A stretch of DNA of 64,000 nt, from positions 59,608 to 123,607 of the forward strand of contig JAWKMJ010000011.1 in NCBI GenBank assembly GCA_041392305.1, written 5' to 3'. The notes under the pieces were generated by a model. That model made no database searches and had not been told where the DNA came from. It worked only from the letters and a program-made list of their open reading frames with translations. This document shows positions 9,625-18,551 of this stretch, piece by piece (positions within the stretch are counted from its first letter, which is position 1; every line of letters starts with the position of its first letter). Made by a program: the position numbers and the translations under genes. The DNA comes from JAGQYP01 sp041392305 (GTDB lineage: Bacteria; Bacteroidota; Bacteroidia; Flavobacteriales_D; Crocinitomicaceae).

Positions 9625-10560
9625 ATGGAAATCCTTAAACTGGAAAATATCTATAAGCGGTTTGGCCAAAGTGCAGCCCTGAGAGACGTTAGTCTTTCTG
9701 TTCAAAAAGGGAGGATTTATGGTTTGCTGGGACCAAATGGAGCGGGCAAGACCACTCTTATCCGAATCATTAATAAAATCATTCAACCCGATCAAGGATG
9801 CGTGTATGTAAACGGAAGGGAAATGATTCAAGAAGATGTTTTCTCTATCGGCTACTTACCTGAAGAACGAGGGTTGTATCATAAAATGAGGGTTAAGGAT
9901 TACTTGCTGTTTATCGGTAGATTAAAGAATATGTCCAAACAAGAGGCAACGGTTGCAATTGCTGATTGGGCCTCAAAATTGAAGTTTGAAGAGTGGCAAC
10001 ACAAAAAGATTGGTGAACTATCTAAAGGAATGGCGCAAAAGATTCAATTTGTTGCGACAATAATCAATGCACCGGACCTCATTATTTTGGATGAACCCTT
10101 TTCTGGTTTTGATCCTGTAAATGCTGAAATCATTCGAAAGGAGATATTGCTACTGAAACAACAAGGAAAAACGATTATTCTTTCAACTCACAATATGGCA
10201 AGTGTTGAGGAATTATGTGATCATATATTTCTCATTAATAACTCTGAAAAAATATTGGATGGAAATGTTGAAGATCTTAAAGAGAAAGTTGAAGAGAAAG
10301 TCTATTCTATTCAGTTCAAAGGAGTGATGATGGCTTTTGCCAATGCACTTTGGGCGGGATATGAAATCATCGACAAAAAGGATTTGGGTAATGAACGTGC
10401 TAAAGTTTGGCTCAAAATGCGGCAGGGAAATAAGATTAATGATCTCTTTGATACCGTTAAAAATGTTGTAGAGATTGAAGCTGTCCAAGAGGAAAAACCA
10501 ACAATTAATGAGATTTTTATTTCTACCGTAAACCGAAGAGAAGGAGGTAACAATGAGTAA
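9625..10560 (+). CDS. ABC transporter ATP-binding protein (NatA-like)
   Basis: The 311-residue ATPase has Walker A GPNGAGKT (residues 36-43), a signature variant LSKGM near residue 133, Walker B LIILDEP and the H-loop in ILSTHNM. A C-terminal extension of about 90 residues resembles the DUF4162 tail of drug/sodium-type exporters. It overlaps the permease gene by 8 bases. Together they form an ABC-2 exporter of the NatAB class. The substrate is unknown. Confidence 0.92.
   Translation: MEILKLENIYKRFGQSAALRDVSLSVQKGRIYGLLGPNGAGKTTLIRIINKIIQPDQGCVYVNGREMIQEDVFSIGYLPEERGLYHKMRVKDYLLFIGRLKNMSKQEATVAIADWASKLKFEEWQHKKIGELSKGMAQKIQFVATIINAPDLIILDEPFSGFDPVNAEIIRKEILLLKQQGKTIILSTHNMASVEELCDHIFLINNSEKILDGNVEDLKEKVEEKVYSIQFKGVMMAFANALWAGYEIIDKKDLGNERAKVWLKMRQGNKINDLFDTVKNVVEIEAVQEEKPTINEIFISTVNRREGGNNE
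10541..10548 (+). promoter_or_regulatory. Strong Shine-Dalgarno sequence for the ABC permease
   Basis: AAGGAGGT lies four bases before the permease ATG, inside the last codons of the ATPase gene (RREGGNNE). It fixes the permease start. Such a full match is unusual in this window, where most genes lack any recognisable Shine-Dalgarno sequence. Confidence 0.7.
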
Positions 10561-11824
10561 GATTTTACTGATTAGTATGCGCGAGTTCAAAGAGAAATTG
10601 AATTCAAAGTCTTTTTTGATTATGACACTGATTGGACCACTTCTTATTTTGTCTTTTTTATTTCTTGTTTTTTGGATCAATATGGAGTCAACGAAGCCCG
10701 TAAAGGTGGTAGTTTCAGATCCAGGAATGCTATTGAATAATTATATTCTGAAAAAAGATATTCCGGATATTCAATTTGATATTATAAATGAGCAAATCAA
10801 TAGAGAGGATTTTCAAAGTAATGAACTTTACCAAGACTATGATCTTTTGCTGGAAGTCAATCCGAAAATATTTCAAAATAACACGGCCTTACTCTTCTAT
10901 AGAAAGGATCCAGGGGCAAAAAGAGAAGCGTTTATTCAACGTGCTTTAGAGAAAAGATTGGAAGAGATGAAATTTGCAGAACTGACCAATTTACCTTACT
11001 CAAAATTTCAGGAACTCAAAAAGCCTTTGATGTTGAAAACTGCCAATATCAAAACTGAAGAAAACGCTGCAATTAAAAGAATGTCTGGATGGGTAGGTTG
11101 GTTTTTTTCGGTCATTATTTTTCTTTTCATCTTTATCTTCGGATTTCAAGTCCTCCGTGGCGTCTCTGAGGAAAAGTCCAACCGAATTGTTGAAGTGATT
11201 GTTTCTGCCGTTCAACCTGTTAAATTAATGTATGGCAAAATTATCGGAATTGGTTTGGCGGCATTTTTACAGTTTCTTGTTTGGTCAGGCATGATTTTAA
11301 TTGGTTTGATTGTGATCAAATCAATGATGTTTCCAGATTTATACGATCCTGAAAATTGGAAAGCCGGAGACGCAATTGCAACTGAATTCGAGTCTATATC
11401 AAATCAAAATGAATTTGTAGGTCTAGTCTACAATCAAGTGAATTATACCGTTATGCTCAGTTGGTTTTTTGTCTTTTTCATATTAGGTTATTTACTTTAT
11501 GCATCCATCTTTGCGGCAGTGGGAGCCAGGATTTCGAGAGTGAGTGATGTGCAGCAATTTCTAATTCCACTCACACTACCCTTAATTTTTTCACTTTTTA
11601 TTTGCGGATATGTAATTCAAGATCCTCAAGGTGAAATGGCATTTTGGTTTTCTCAGATTCCTTTGACCAGTCCGATAATAAATATGGTACGATTGGCCAT
11701 GGGAATACCGGTAGAAAATGCTTGGGAGATCTACTCATCTGTTCTTATTCTTATCGCTACATTTATTGGAATGACCATTTGGGCTGGACGTATTTATAAG
11801 AACAACATCCTTATCGCCAAATAG
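10553..11824 (+). CDS. ABC-2 transporter permease (NatB-like)
   Basis: The 423-residue membrane protein has one N-terminal membrane segment (about residues 20-42), a large extracytoplasmic region (about 45-170) and five or six C-terminal segments. It carries the family motif RGVSEEKSNRIVEVIVSAVQP just after the second membrane segment. This is the layout of the NatB/ABC-2 exporter permeases. It partners the ATPase upstream, whose end it overlaps, and may be translationally coupled to it. Confidence 0.9.
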   Translation: MSKILLISMREFKEKLNSKSFLIMTLIGPLLILSFLFLVFWINMESTKPVKVVVSDPGMLLNNYILKKDIPDIQFDIINEQINREDFQSNELYQDYDLLLEVNPKIFQNNTALLFYRKDPGAKREAFIQRALEKRLEEMKFAELTNLPYSKFQELKKPLMLKTANIKTEENAAIKRMSGWVGWFFSVIIFLFIFIFGFQVLRGVSEEKSNRIVEVIVSAVQPVKLMYGKIIGIGLAAFLQFLVWSGMILIGLIVIKSMMFPDLYDPENWKAGDAIATEFESISNQNEFVGLVYNQVNYTVMLSWFFVFFILGYLLYASIFAAVGARISRVSDVQQFLIPLTLPLIFSLFICGYVIQDPQGEMAFWFSQIPLTSPIINMVRLAMGIPVENAWEIYSSVLILIATFIGMTIWAGRIYKNNILIAK

Positions 11825-11825
11825 T

Positions 11826-12689
11826 TTGAAAAAAGGAGTTCTGGATATCGGATCCAATACAATCAAATTCAAAATTTTTGAAGGAGATCAACTTATTCTT
11901 TTCCATACCTATCCAACTCAAATAGGCACAGGACTTAAGGATGGACTTTTATCTAAGGAAATCTTAATCAGAATTGAGGAATGTTTCAATGAGGTGGCTC
12001 AGGTACTAGTCGATCATCATGCAGTATTATCACGTGTAATTGCCACTTCGGCAGTGCGAGATGCACAAAATTCGATAGAAGTTGAGAAAGTTGTTGGTTC
12101 ATTATTCGGTAAAACTGTCGAAATTATACCAGGAAACCAAGAGGCAGAATTTATCTATAAAGGTGTTAGAAAAGGAATTTTCACAGATGATCCTTATTTG
12201 ATCTGCGATATTGGAGGGGGGGCAGTAGAATTGATTTACTGCACAAATCAAAAGATTATCAAAGCTTTCAGTTTTGAAGCGGGCGTCATAAAACTCTTTA
12301 ATCTGCGAAAAAACAGAGATCCTTTGGACGAAGAAGATGTACAATTTTATATGAATTATCTGGAATGTACGATGGGTGAATTTTTGAGAGATGTACACAC
12401 GAATTACCTTGTAGGTGCTGCAGGTTCATTCGAATCTTTGTACACCTTGGCCAGAAACAAGGAGTATTCAGGTGATTTTGAGGACCTTGCCATGAAAGAG
12501 TTAAACCATGTTCTCCACTCGATTCTAATAGGCACCCAAATGGAAAGAGATGAAGATGAGAGGATTCCATTTGAACGTAAAATTTTACTCCCTCTTGGCG
12601 CAATTCTTGTTATTTACCTGATAAATAAATTAGAAATTAATAAATTCACGGTTTCACCCAATTCTTTGATTGAAGGATTGGATTTATAA
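11826..12689 (+). CDS. Ppx/GppA family phosphatase
   Basis: The 287-residue protein has the actin-like phosphate-binding motifs of exopolyphosphatase/guanosine-pentaphosphatase: LDIGSNTIKFKIFE at the start, ATSAVRDAQNS, IIPGNQEAEF, and CDIGGGAVELIYC. It matches the short, N-terminal-domains-only form, with no HD or C-terminal accessory domain. Family members hydrolyse polyphosphate or pppGpp in the cytoplasm. The start is a TTG two bases past the permease stop, so it belongs to the same operon. Confidence 0.87.
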   Translation: MKKGVLDIGSNTIKFKIFEGDQLILFHTYPTQIGTGLKDGLLSKEILIRIEECFNEVAQVLVDHHAVLSRVIATSAVRDAQNSIEVEKVVGSLFGKTVEIIPGNQEAEFIYKGVRKGIFTDDPYLICDIGGGAVELIYCTNQKIIKAFSFEAGVIKLFNLRKNRDPLDEEDVQFYMNYLECTMGEFLRDVHTNYLVGAAGSFESLYTLARNKEYSGDFEDLAMKELNHVLHSILIGTQMERDEDERIPFERKILLPLGAILVIYLINKLEINKFTVSPNSLIEGLDL

Positions 12690-12717
12690 GTGAATTCAAA
12701 CATTGAAAATTGATATT

Positions 12718-13887
12718 ATGGCTAAGATACTAGTGATCGACGATGAAAAGAGTATAAGAAGAACCTTAAAAGATATATTGGAATTTGAAGACTATGAAGT
12801 GCATGTTGCTGAGGATGGTAAAACAGGACTGGAAATGGCTTTAGATGAAAGCTATGATGTGATTTTTTGTGATATCAAAATGCCTCGAATGGATGGAATG
12901 GAGGTACTTCAAAAACTTCAGGAAAATGGAATTGAATCCCAGGTAATCATGATCTCTGGTCATGGAAATATTGAAACAGCTGTTGATTCGATAAAAATGG
13001 GAGCTTACGATTTTATCGAAAAACCTTTGGATTTGAATCGAATATTGGTAACGATTCGAAACGCGAAAGATAAATCTTCATTAATCACTGAAACAAAAGT
13101 TTTAAAACAAAAGATCAGTAAGACTTCTAGTAGTGACATAGTGGGGGAAAGCCCAGGGATTATGGAAGTGAAAAAAATGATTGAAAAAGTGGCCCCCTCT
13201 CAAGCAAGAGTGTTGATTACAGGGGAAAATGGAACAGGAAAAGAATTGGTGGCCCAACAACTTCATAAATTGTCCGAGCGAAGCAAACTACCTTTTATTG
13301 AGGTCAACTGTGCCGCTATCCCATCTGAATTGATCGAATCTGAATTATTCGGACATGAAAAAGGGGCCTTTACTTCAGCAAATAAAATGAAAAAAGGAAA
13401 ATTCGAATTAGCTGATGGAGGAACTTTGTTTTTAGATGAAATTGGGGATATGTCCTTGTCGGCTCAAGCTAAGGTTTTACGAGCTTTACAGGAGAATAAA
13501 ATTACTCGAGTTGGTAGTGAAAAGGATATTACTGTTGATGTGCGTGTATTCGCAGCAACCAACAAGGATTTGGTTAAGGAGATAGAAAAAGGGAATTTTC
13601 GAGAAGACCTTTATCATAGGTTATCTGTGATTCTTATTAAAGTACCACCTCTTAATGAAAGACTTGGAGACATTCCTTTATTGGCAAACCATTTCATGAA
13701 ACAAATTTGCGGAAATCAGGGAATCCAAGAAAAGAGTTTTACAGAGGGAGCAATTAAAGCACTTCAAGCAATCAATTGGACTGGTAATATTCGTGAATTA
13801 AGAAATATTATTGAAAGATTGATAATTCTTTGTGATGCAGAGATTACGGAAGAGGATATCAAATTATTCGCTAATCCAAAGGGATAG
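12718..13887 (+). CDS. Sigma-54-interacting response regulator lacking a DNA-binding domain
   Basis: The 389-residue protein starts best at the ATG at 12718, with MAKILVIDDE. The receiver domain has the acidic pair D8-D9 and phosphoacceptor D52. The AAA+ domain has Walker A GENGTGKE (169-176), the sigma-54 contact loop in the variant form GAFTSA (216-221), Walker B LFLDEIGDM, and a sensor region. The protein ends about 35 residues after the AAA+ lid region (GNIRELRNIIERLI), so the usual Fis-type HTH is missing. The family opens sigma-54 promoters by ATP hydrolysis. Without an HTH it may act from solution. No sensor kinase is adjacent. Confidence 0.9.
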   Translation: MAKILVIDDEKSIRRTLKDILEFEDYEVHVAEDGKTGLEMALDESYDVIFCDIKMPRMDGMEVLQKLQENGIESQVIMISGHGNIETAVDSIKMGAYDFIEKPLDLNRILVTIRNAKDKSSLITETKVLKQKISKTSSSDIVGESPGIMEVKKMIEKVAPSQARVLITGENGTGKELVAQQLHKLSERSKLPFIEVNCAAIPSELIESELFGHEKGAFTSANKMKKGKFELADGGTLFLDEIGDMSLSAQAKVLRALQENKITRVGSEKDITVDVRVFAATNKDLVKEIEKGNFREDLYHRLSVILIKVPPLNERLGDIPLLANHFMKQICGNQGIQEKSFTEGAIKALQAINWTGNIRELRNIIERLIILCDAEITEEDIKLFANPKG

Positions 13888-13905
13888 GGAAAAAAGATAT
13901 GAAAT

Positions 13906-13933
13906 AAAAAAGCCCTCATTTGAGGGCTTTTTT
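13906..13933. terminator. Bidirectional terminator between convergent genes
   Basis: A perfect 13-bp inverted repeat (AAAAAAGCCCTCA / TGAGGGCTTTTTT) with a 2-base loop lies between the response regulator and the convergent lipoprotein gene. It gives a T-tract on both strands. Confidence 0.92.
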
Positions 13934-13937
13934 ATTC

Positions 13938-14333
13938 CTACTGTTTAGTAATGTCATCTGAAAGGTCAAATCCTAAAACATTGGCTCCTAATTGAACCTT
14001 TGTTTTGCTTTTGATCTTATAAGCTATTTCCAAATAACCACACGATGTCATCATGTCATCATATAAAAAATCCATCCTTAGAGTACCTCTAGGATTGTTA
14101 GTTGAATTTGGCGTAGCCGTCCATGTAAAGTAACTTGTGTCACCTAAGGCACACGAACTCTGATACATGGATTGGGTTGTATTCAAAGAATAACCAGTTC
14201 CATCGGCGTTGAAAGTGAAAGTCCCTCCAGATTCAACACTCCATGTTCCTGGGAAAATAACTGCAGGATCTTTTTCACAAGATGTGAAATACAATGTAAA
14301 TACCAAAAATGGCAATAGTAAAAGTTTCTTCAT
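13938..14333 (-). CDS. Small lipocalin-like lipoprotein
   Basis: The 131-residue protein has a lipoprotein signal peptide ending at Cys19 (FTSC). The mature part begins with FPGTWSVESGGTFTFNADGTG, the W-x-(V/L)-x(5)-F-x-F-x-x-D-G-x-G pattern seen at the start of lipocalin-like domains in Bacteroidota. The rest is short beta strands with two further cysteines (SSCALGD and SCGYLE). Surface or periplasmic location is expected. The ligand is unknown. It ends at a shared terminator. Confidence 0.75.
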   Translation of the reverse strand: MKKLLLLPFLVFTLYFTSCEKDPAVIFPGTWSVESGGTFTFNADGTGYSLNTTQSMYQSSCALGDTSYFTWTATPNSTNNPRGTLRMDFLYDDMMTSCGYLEIAYKIKSKTKVQLGANVLGFDLSDDITKQ

Positions 14334-14390
14334 AGTATTAAATTTTAATCGTGCAATGATAGTAATTAATCACAAGTGATTGGTAATCAA

Positions 14391-14426
14391 AAGAAAAAAA
14401 AAGAGCTTCCGATTAGAAAGCTCTTT
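14391..14426 (-). terminator. Terminator after the TPR/PD40 gene
   Basis: Read on the minus strand, the arms AAAGAGCTT and AAGCTCTTT with a 9-base loop are followed by a run of T residues. It lies about 20 bases past the stop of the TPR/PD40 gene. Confidence 0.85.
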
Positions 14427-14446
14427 ATAAATGGATGAATTGGATT

Positions 14447-15838
14447 CTATTTCTTTCTTTTTGTAAGTTCTTCTAAATTCAATTTAGATAAATCCACTTC
14501 TAAAATTTTATAGTTTCCTGCTCCTTCTTCTACGACGATTCTGGAAAGATGTCCTGTTTGACCATCGGGCTCAATTCTGAAGTAGAAATCATCAGTTTCA
14601 GAATTAATATGAGCTCCTACATTTACAGCTTTTTCCCAACCATCACGTCCTTTCTTACTTACGAAAATGTCATAGCCACCCATATTCTGCTCGTGTCCTT
14701 TTGATGCAAAAAGTAAATATTTGCCGTCAGAAGTAATAAAGGGTGTTGTTTCTCGGAAAGGTGTATTGATACTGTCTCCTAAATTAACAGGTTTACCCCA
14801 ATCATTTCCTGCTTTGTTAGCCATCCAAATATCCGATTCTCCTTTTCCTCCTTTTCGCTCAGACACAAAATACATGGTTTCGCCATCAGGACTTAAAACA
14901 GCCGTTCCTTCATAAAACGAAGTATTTACTTCTTTGCCAAATGGTCTGGGTGAGTTCCATGTACCTCTTTTAGATTTTTTTGAGTACCATATATCAGAAG
15001 AACCTGTTTTGTATTTTACTTTGTCTTCTTTCGTACGAGCCATTTCATTGTTTACAGTCATTAAACACATCATTCCATCAGGAGTGATATAACTGATTGA
15101 CTCAAAACCATTTGAATTGATTCTAGAGATTTCATTAGAAACTTTGTCATACTGTTTCGTACTTTCATTCCAAGTTGCCCCATAGATATCTTCAAAATAA
15201 ACATTGTCTGAAGGATTAATCCCCCCTCCAGTTGTATTGGGTCTTCTGGAGGTGAAATAAGCAATCGAATCTCCCCAAATAAAGCCATATTGAGGATAAA
15301 TTGAATTGATATCTCCTTCCATTTGTTTTACGCTGATTGCAGATTCTTTTTTCTTTTCACTCATGCCAAATTCACATTGAGCGATCATGTCTTCGATTCT
15401 CAAATCACGCTTTCTTTGTGCACTTTTAATTTCCGTGTTAGCTGCAGTATAGTGTTCTTTCGCTTTTTCGTAATTCCCAAGTACATGTTCACATTGTGCC
15501 ATCATATAGTGGATCTCGTCAGAAACGTCTGGTTTGATTTTAAACGCATCCGTAATGGCTTCAAGTGCATTTTCATATCGATATAAAAGGAAATTACATT
15601 CTCCTAAATAATAATGACCTTGTGCATTTTTTGGATCTTTCTTAATTGCTTCTCTGAATTTTAGTAATGCTTGTCTAACATTTCCTTCTCCTAGGAAAGC
15701 CCTTCCCTCTGCTATGGCTAAGGCTGAAGTCGATTTTTCAATAATGTTTGCATTGGAATCGGGTGGTGAGGTAACCAAGTTGTTCGCATTTAAACTAAGT
15801 CCAAGTACTAATGCTGCAAATAGAAATACATTTTTCAT
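14447..15838 (-). CDS. Secreted TPR and PD40 (TolB-like propeller) protein
   Basis: The start chosen is the second ATG (15838), which directly precedes the signal peptide (MKNVFLFAALVLGLSLNAN) and lies 25 bases downstream of a good -7 element. The upstream ATG would add four residues. Residues about 40-150 form TPR helices (GRAFLGEGNVRQALLKFREA, AQGHYYLGECNFLLYRYENAL). Residues about 170-440 hold repeated PD40/WD40-like blades such as AVLSPDGETMYFVSERKGGKGESDIWMA and PFITSDGKYLLFASKG. The layout resembles T9SS-associated PorE/PorW-type proteins, but the C-terminal OmpA domain is absent. The role is unknown. Confidence 0.82.
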   Translation of the reverse strand: MKNVFLFAALVLGLSLNANNLVTSPPDSNANIIEKSTSALAIAEGRAFLGEGNVRQALLKFREAIKKDPKNAQGHYYLGECNFLLYRYENALEAITDAFKIKPDVSDEIHYMMAQCEHVLGNYEKAKEHYTAANTEIKSAQRKRDLRIEDMIAQCEFGMSEKKKESAISVKQMEGDINSIYPQYGFIWGDSIAYFTSRRPNTTGGGINPSDNVYFEDIYGATWNESTKQYDKVSNEISRINSNGFESISYITPDGMMCLMTVNNEMARTKEDKVKYKTGSSDIWYSKKSKRGTWNSPRPFGKEVNTSFYEGTAVLSPDGETMYFVSERKGGKGESDIWMANKAGNDWGKPVNLGDSINTPFRETTPFITSDGKYLLFASKGHEQNMGGYDIFVSKKGRDGWEKAVNVGAHINSETDDFYFRIEPDGQTGHLSRIVVEEGAGNYKILEVDLSKLNLEELTKRKK

Positions 15839-15862
15839 ATAGAGTTGCATTTAATTATTAAC

Positions 15863-15891
15863 CAAATATATGACAATCTAAATAAATCCAA
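15863..15891 (-). promoter_or_regulatory. Bacteroidota-type promoter for the TPR/PD40 gene
   Basis: On the minus strand TATATTTG (15870 to 15863) matches the -7 consensus TAnnTTTG, and TTG (15891 to 15889) sits 18 bases upstream of it as the -33 element. The start codon follows 25 bases downstream. Confidence 0.65.
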
Positions 15892-15914
15892 TAATTATTC
15901 CAAAGCTCTTTGAA

Positions 15915-16859
15915 CTAGACGGGATCTGTCTCTTCAGAATTTGAGCTTTCAGAAGTATCGGTTTCAATTAGTGGTTCCGTTTCTGTAGTTGTCTCCTGAT
16001 TTTCTTTCTTTCCTAAAACTTCATTTTTCTTAATCGCCCATTCATTGTTTTCAAGTCCAACCAATTTTTGCATCGACATGGTCGCGGCGGCCATGGCTAA
16101 TATAGGTGCAAAAGCAACAGCTATTGTAGCTAAAACCATGTAAACATAAACATTAGAAAAGACGCTAGGGAAGAAATATTTTAATACTTCGGGAATCATA
16201 AATAAGATTGAGTAAATGGCTCCAATTGACATGGCTAACCCTCGATGGTTGCGTACGAAATATGTAGATTGTTTGATGTCGAGTCTTCTCCTTTCATTAA
16301 TGTAGTCGAGAAACCCAAATCCGTAGTAATAAAAACCAATCAGTAATGGAATTGAAAAAATCATCACGGCTTTGAATTCATTTTTTGGAAAAAAAGCGGC
16401 CAATCCCAGTACAACTACTAAAAAGAAGTATTCCCAAAACATATTTCGGATCGCGATTCGAACACCGCGCTTTACATCATGCACTAATTGTGTGAAATTA
16501 AATGGATAGACATTTCCAGTCATAATTTCTTCCATTTTTTCAGAGAGCATTGCCAGTAGTGGAGAGAGTATGATAATCACGATATACTTAGTAAATTTGG
16601 TAAAGATCACATAAAATCCATCTGAGATCACCAATTCGATATTCAACCAAATCAACTCATTTAGGTTTTCAGGATTGTTGGCTTTTAGTTTTTCATTAAT
16701 GTCTACTTCTAAACTAACAAAGTACTGTCCTAAGAGAAAAATTCCAATACTAAGTATGGCAGGGAAAATAAAATAATACCAAAGCTTGTGCTTGAAGATG
16801 AATTTTGCACCTTCAAGATAGCTCGAAACCCCTGTTTTAAAATTATTTATGAATTCCAT
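15915..16859 (-). CDS. EI24-domain (CysZ-like) membrane protein
   Basis: The 314-residue protein opens with FKTGVSSYLEGAKFIFKHKLWYY, the start pattern of EI24-domain proteins. It has about six membrane segments, a long amphipathic region with SPLLAMLSEKMEEIMTG, and a low-complexity acidic C-terminal tail (E/T/S-rich, about residues 285-314). CysZ relatives move sulfate, but members in Bacteroidota are uncharacterised, so the substrate is left open. It is divergent from purB, and each gene has its own -7 element in the shared 105-base gap. Confidence 0.78.
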   Translation of the reverse strand: MEFINNFKTGVSSYLEGAKFIFKHKLWYYFIFPAILSIGIFLLGQYFVSLEVDINEKLKANNPENLNELIWLNIELVISDGFYVIFTKFTKYIVIIILSPLLAMLSEKMEEIMTGNVYPFNFTQLVHDVKRGVRIAIRNMFWEYFFLVVVLGLAAFFPKNEFKAVMIFSIPLLIGFYYYGFGFLDYINERRRLDIKQSTYFVRNHRGLAMSIGAIYSILFMIPEVLKYFFPSVFSNVYVYMVLATIAVAFAPILAMAAATMSMQKLVGLENNEWAIKKNEVLGKKENQETTTETEPLIETDTSESSNSEETDPV

Positions 16860-16884
16860 GAATACAGTTTTCGTTAGTGGTTTC

Positions 16885-16892
16885 CAAAGTTA
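16885..16892 (-). promoter_or_regulatory. -7 promoter element for the EI24 gene
   Basis: The minus strand reads TAACTTTG, a full match to TAnnTTTG, 25 bases before the ATG. No clear TTG is visible at the -33 distance. Confidence 0.5.
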
Positions 16893-16936
16893 AAAATTGA
16901 ATTGAATTATAAAAATTAGAATCTTTAAGATTTTAG

Positions 16937-16945
16937 TAAATTTGC
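16937..16945 (+). promoter_or_regulatory. -7 promoter element for purB
   Basis: TAAATTTGC is a full match to the Bacteroidota -7 consensus, 19 bases before the purB ATG. A -33 TTG at standard spacing is not evident. Confidence 0.55.
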
Positions 16946-16964
16946 CTTTTTTTAAAATATTGAG

Positions 16965-18320
16965 ATGGCATTTTCGGATTTAGAGGCGGTTTCGCCAATC
17001 GATGGAAGATACAGAGGAAAGGTATCTGAATTAACCAATTATTTTTCAGAAGCTGCACTGATCCGGTATCGAATTCTCGTAGAGATCGAATATTTTATTG
17101 ATTTGGTAAAACTGGAATTGCCAGCACTTTCTAATTTTCCAAAAGATCAATTTTCTGCAATTCAGGATATTTACCACAATTTTTCGCTGGCTGATGCAGA
17201 AAAGGTAAAATCGATTGAAGCTATCACGAATCATGATGTAAAAGCTGTTGAGTACTTCATTAAAGAGCAATTTGATTCTTTGGGATTATCTGAGTGGAAA
17301 GAATATATCCATTTTGGTCTTACTTCCCAAGATATTAATAATACAGCGACTCCAAAGTTGCTGAAGGATGCTGTTAACGAGGTTTATCTGCCGTTGATGA
17401 ATGATTTAGTTGTTCAACTAAACAACTATAAAACTGAATGGAAAGAAGTTTCTATGCTCGCACGCACTCACGGTCAGCCAGCGAGTCCCACTAAGCTAGG
17501 GAAAGAGATTCAGGTATTTACGGAAAGGTTGGAGGTTCAACTTGAGCAACTGAAAAACGTTGCATATTCCTCAAAGTTTGGCGGGGCAACGGGAAATTTC
17601 AATGCGCACAAGGCAGCTTTTCCTTCTTATGATTGGGTGAAATTTGCCAATCATTTTGTCAATGAAACATTAGGCTTAAGTAGAAGTCAAACAACAACAC
17701 AAATCGAACATTATGATAATTTGGCGGCTCTTTTTGATGCGATGAAGAGGGTGAATACCATTATTTTAGATTTGGATAGAGATATGTGGACCTATATCTC
17801 CATGAATTATTTTAAACAAAAAATCAATAAGAATGAGGTTGGGTCCTCAGCAATGCCACATAAAGTGAATCCGATAGACTTTGAAAATTCTGAAGGAAAT
17901 ATCGGGATTGCTAATGCTTTATTCGAGCACCTTGCAGCAAAGCTTCCGGTTTCCCGATTGCAAAGAGATTTGACGGATTCAACTGTACTAAGAAATATTG
18001 GAGTTCCTATTGCTCATACCCTCATTGCCGTGAAATCTACTCAAAAAGGATTGGGAAAATTGCTTTTGAATCAGGAGGCTTTCGATCAAGATTTGGAAGA
18101 AAATTGGGCGGTTGTTGCTGAAGCGATTCAAACGGTTTTACGAAGAGAAAATTATCCTAATCCCTACGAAACTTTGAAAGCGTTGACACGAACGAACGAA
18201 GTAATCAATGCTGAAAGTATTGCGCGATTTATTGATACATTGGAAGTTTCTGAGAATGTTAAAATGGAATTGAAAGGATTTACACCTTCGAATTATACAG
18301 GGGTCAATCTGGTAAAATAA
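16965..18320 (+). CDS. purB: Adenylosuccinate lyase
   Basis: The 451-residue protein matches PurB in length and motifs. The fumarase/aspartase superfamily signature GSSAMPHKVNPIDFE carries the catalytic flexible-loop serine. Other motifs are TSQDINNTATP, ARTHGQPASPT with the catalytic histidine, and FGGATGNFNAH. It catalyses two steps: fumarate release from SAICAR in de novo purine synthesis, and from adenylosuccinate to give AMP. It is cytoplasmic and tetrameric. It is monocistronic with its own -7 element. Other purine genes (purK, purE) lie about 33 kb away in the window. Confidence 0.97.
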   Translation: MAFSDLEAVSPIDGRYRGKVSELTNYFSEAALIRYRILVEIEYFIDLVKLELPALSNFPKDQFSAIQDIYHNFSLADAEKVKSIEAITNHDVKAVEYFIKEQFDSLGLSEWKEYIHFGLTSQDINNTATPKLLKDAVNEVYLPLMNDLVVQLNNYKTEWKEVSMLARTHGQPASPTKLGKEIQVFTERLEVQLEQLKNVAYSSKFGGATGNFNAHKAAFPSYDWVKFANHFVNETLGLSRSQTTTQIEHYDNLAALFDAMKRVNTIILDLDRDMWTYISMNYFKQKINKNEVGSSAMPHKVNPIDFENSEGNIGIANALFEHLAAKLPVSRLQRDLTDSTVLRNIGVPIAHTLIAVKSTQKGLGKLLLNQEAFDQDLEENWAVVAEAIQTVLRRENYPNPYETLKALTRTNEVINAESIARFIDTLEVSENVKMELKGFTPSNYTGVNLVK

Positions 18321-18323
18321 ACT

Positions 18324-18551
18324 CTATTTGCGAGCCAATTTTTCCTTGATTTCAAGCTTTTTTTGTTCTGGGTAGATTTTTTTTGTTGGACATTTTTTCA
18401 ATGCCTGATTAAGATGATCCGAATCGTGCCCGTATTTTTTGCAGGGCGGACAAAGAAAAAAATGAAACTTCATGGATAACCATTCTCCAAAGCTCAGTTT
18501 TGTGAGATTGGATTTTTCTTTGAGATATGTTGCTTTTTCACATGCTTTCAT
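18324..18551 (-). CDS. Small zinc-binding anti-sigma-like protein
   Basis: The 75-residue protein starts at the ATG that overlaps the last four codons of the sigma-factor gene. It contains H-F-F-L-C-P-P-C, the H-x3-C-x2-C zinc motif of ZAS anti-sigma factors, followed by a lysine-rich C-terminal helix. Family members bind a cognate ECF sigma factor and hold it inactive. The overlap with the sigma gene supports pairing. It has no membrane segment, so signal sensing would be cytoplasmic. An earlier ATG at 18572 would add seven residues. Confidence 0.72.
   Translation of the reverse strand: MKACEKATYLKEKSNLTKLSFGEWLSMKFHFFLCPPCKKYGHDSDHLNQALKKCPTKKIYPEQKKLEIKEKLARK

Noticed and set aside
12102..12603. 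Two minus-strand frames opposite the Ppx/GppA gene
   Set aside because: They lie wholly inside a well supported gene and show no protein-like motif or signal peptide.
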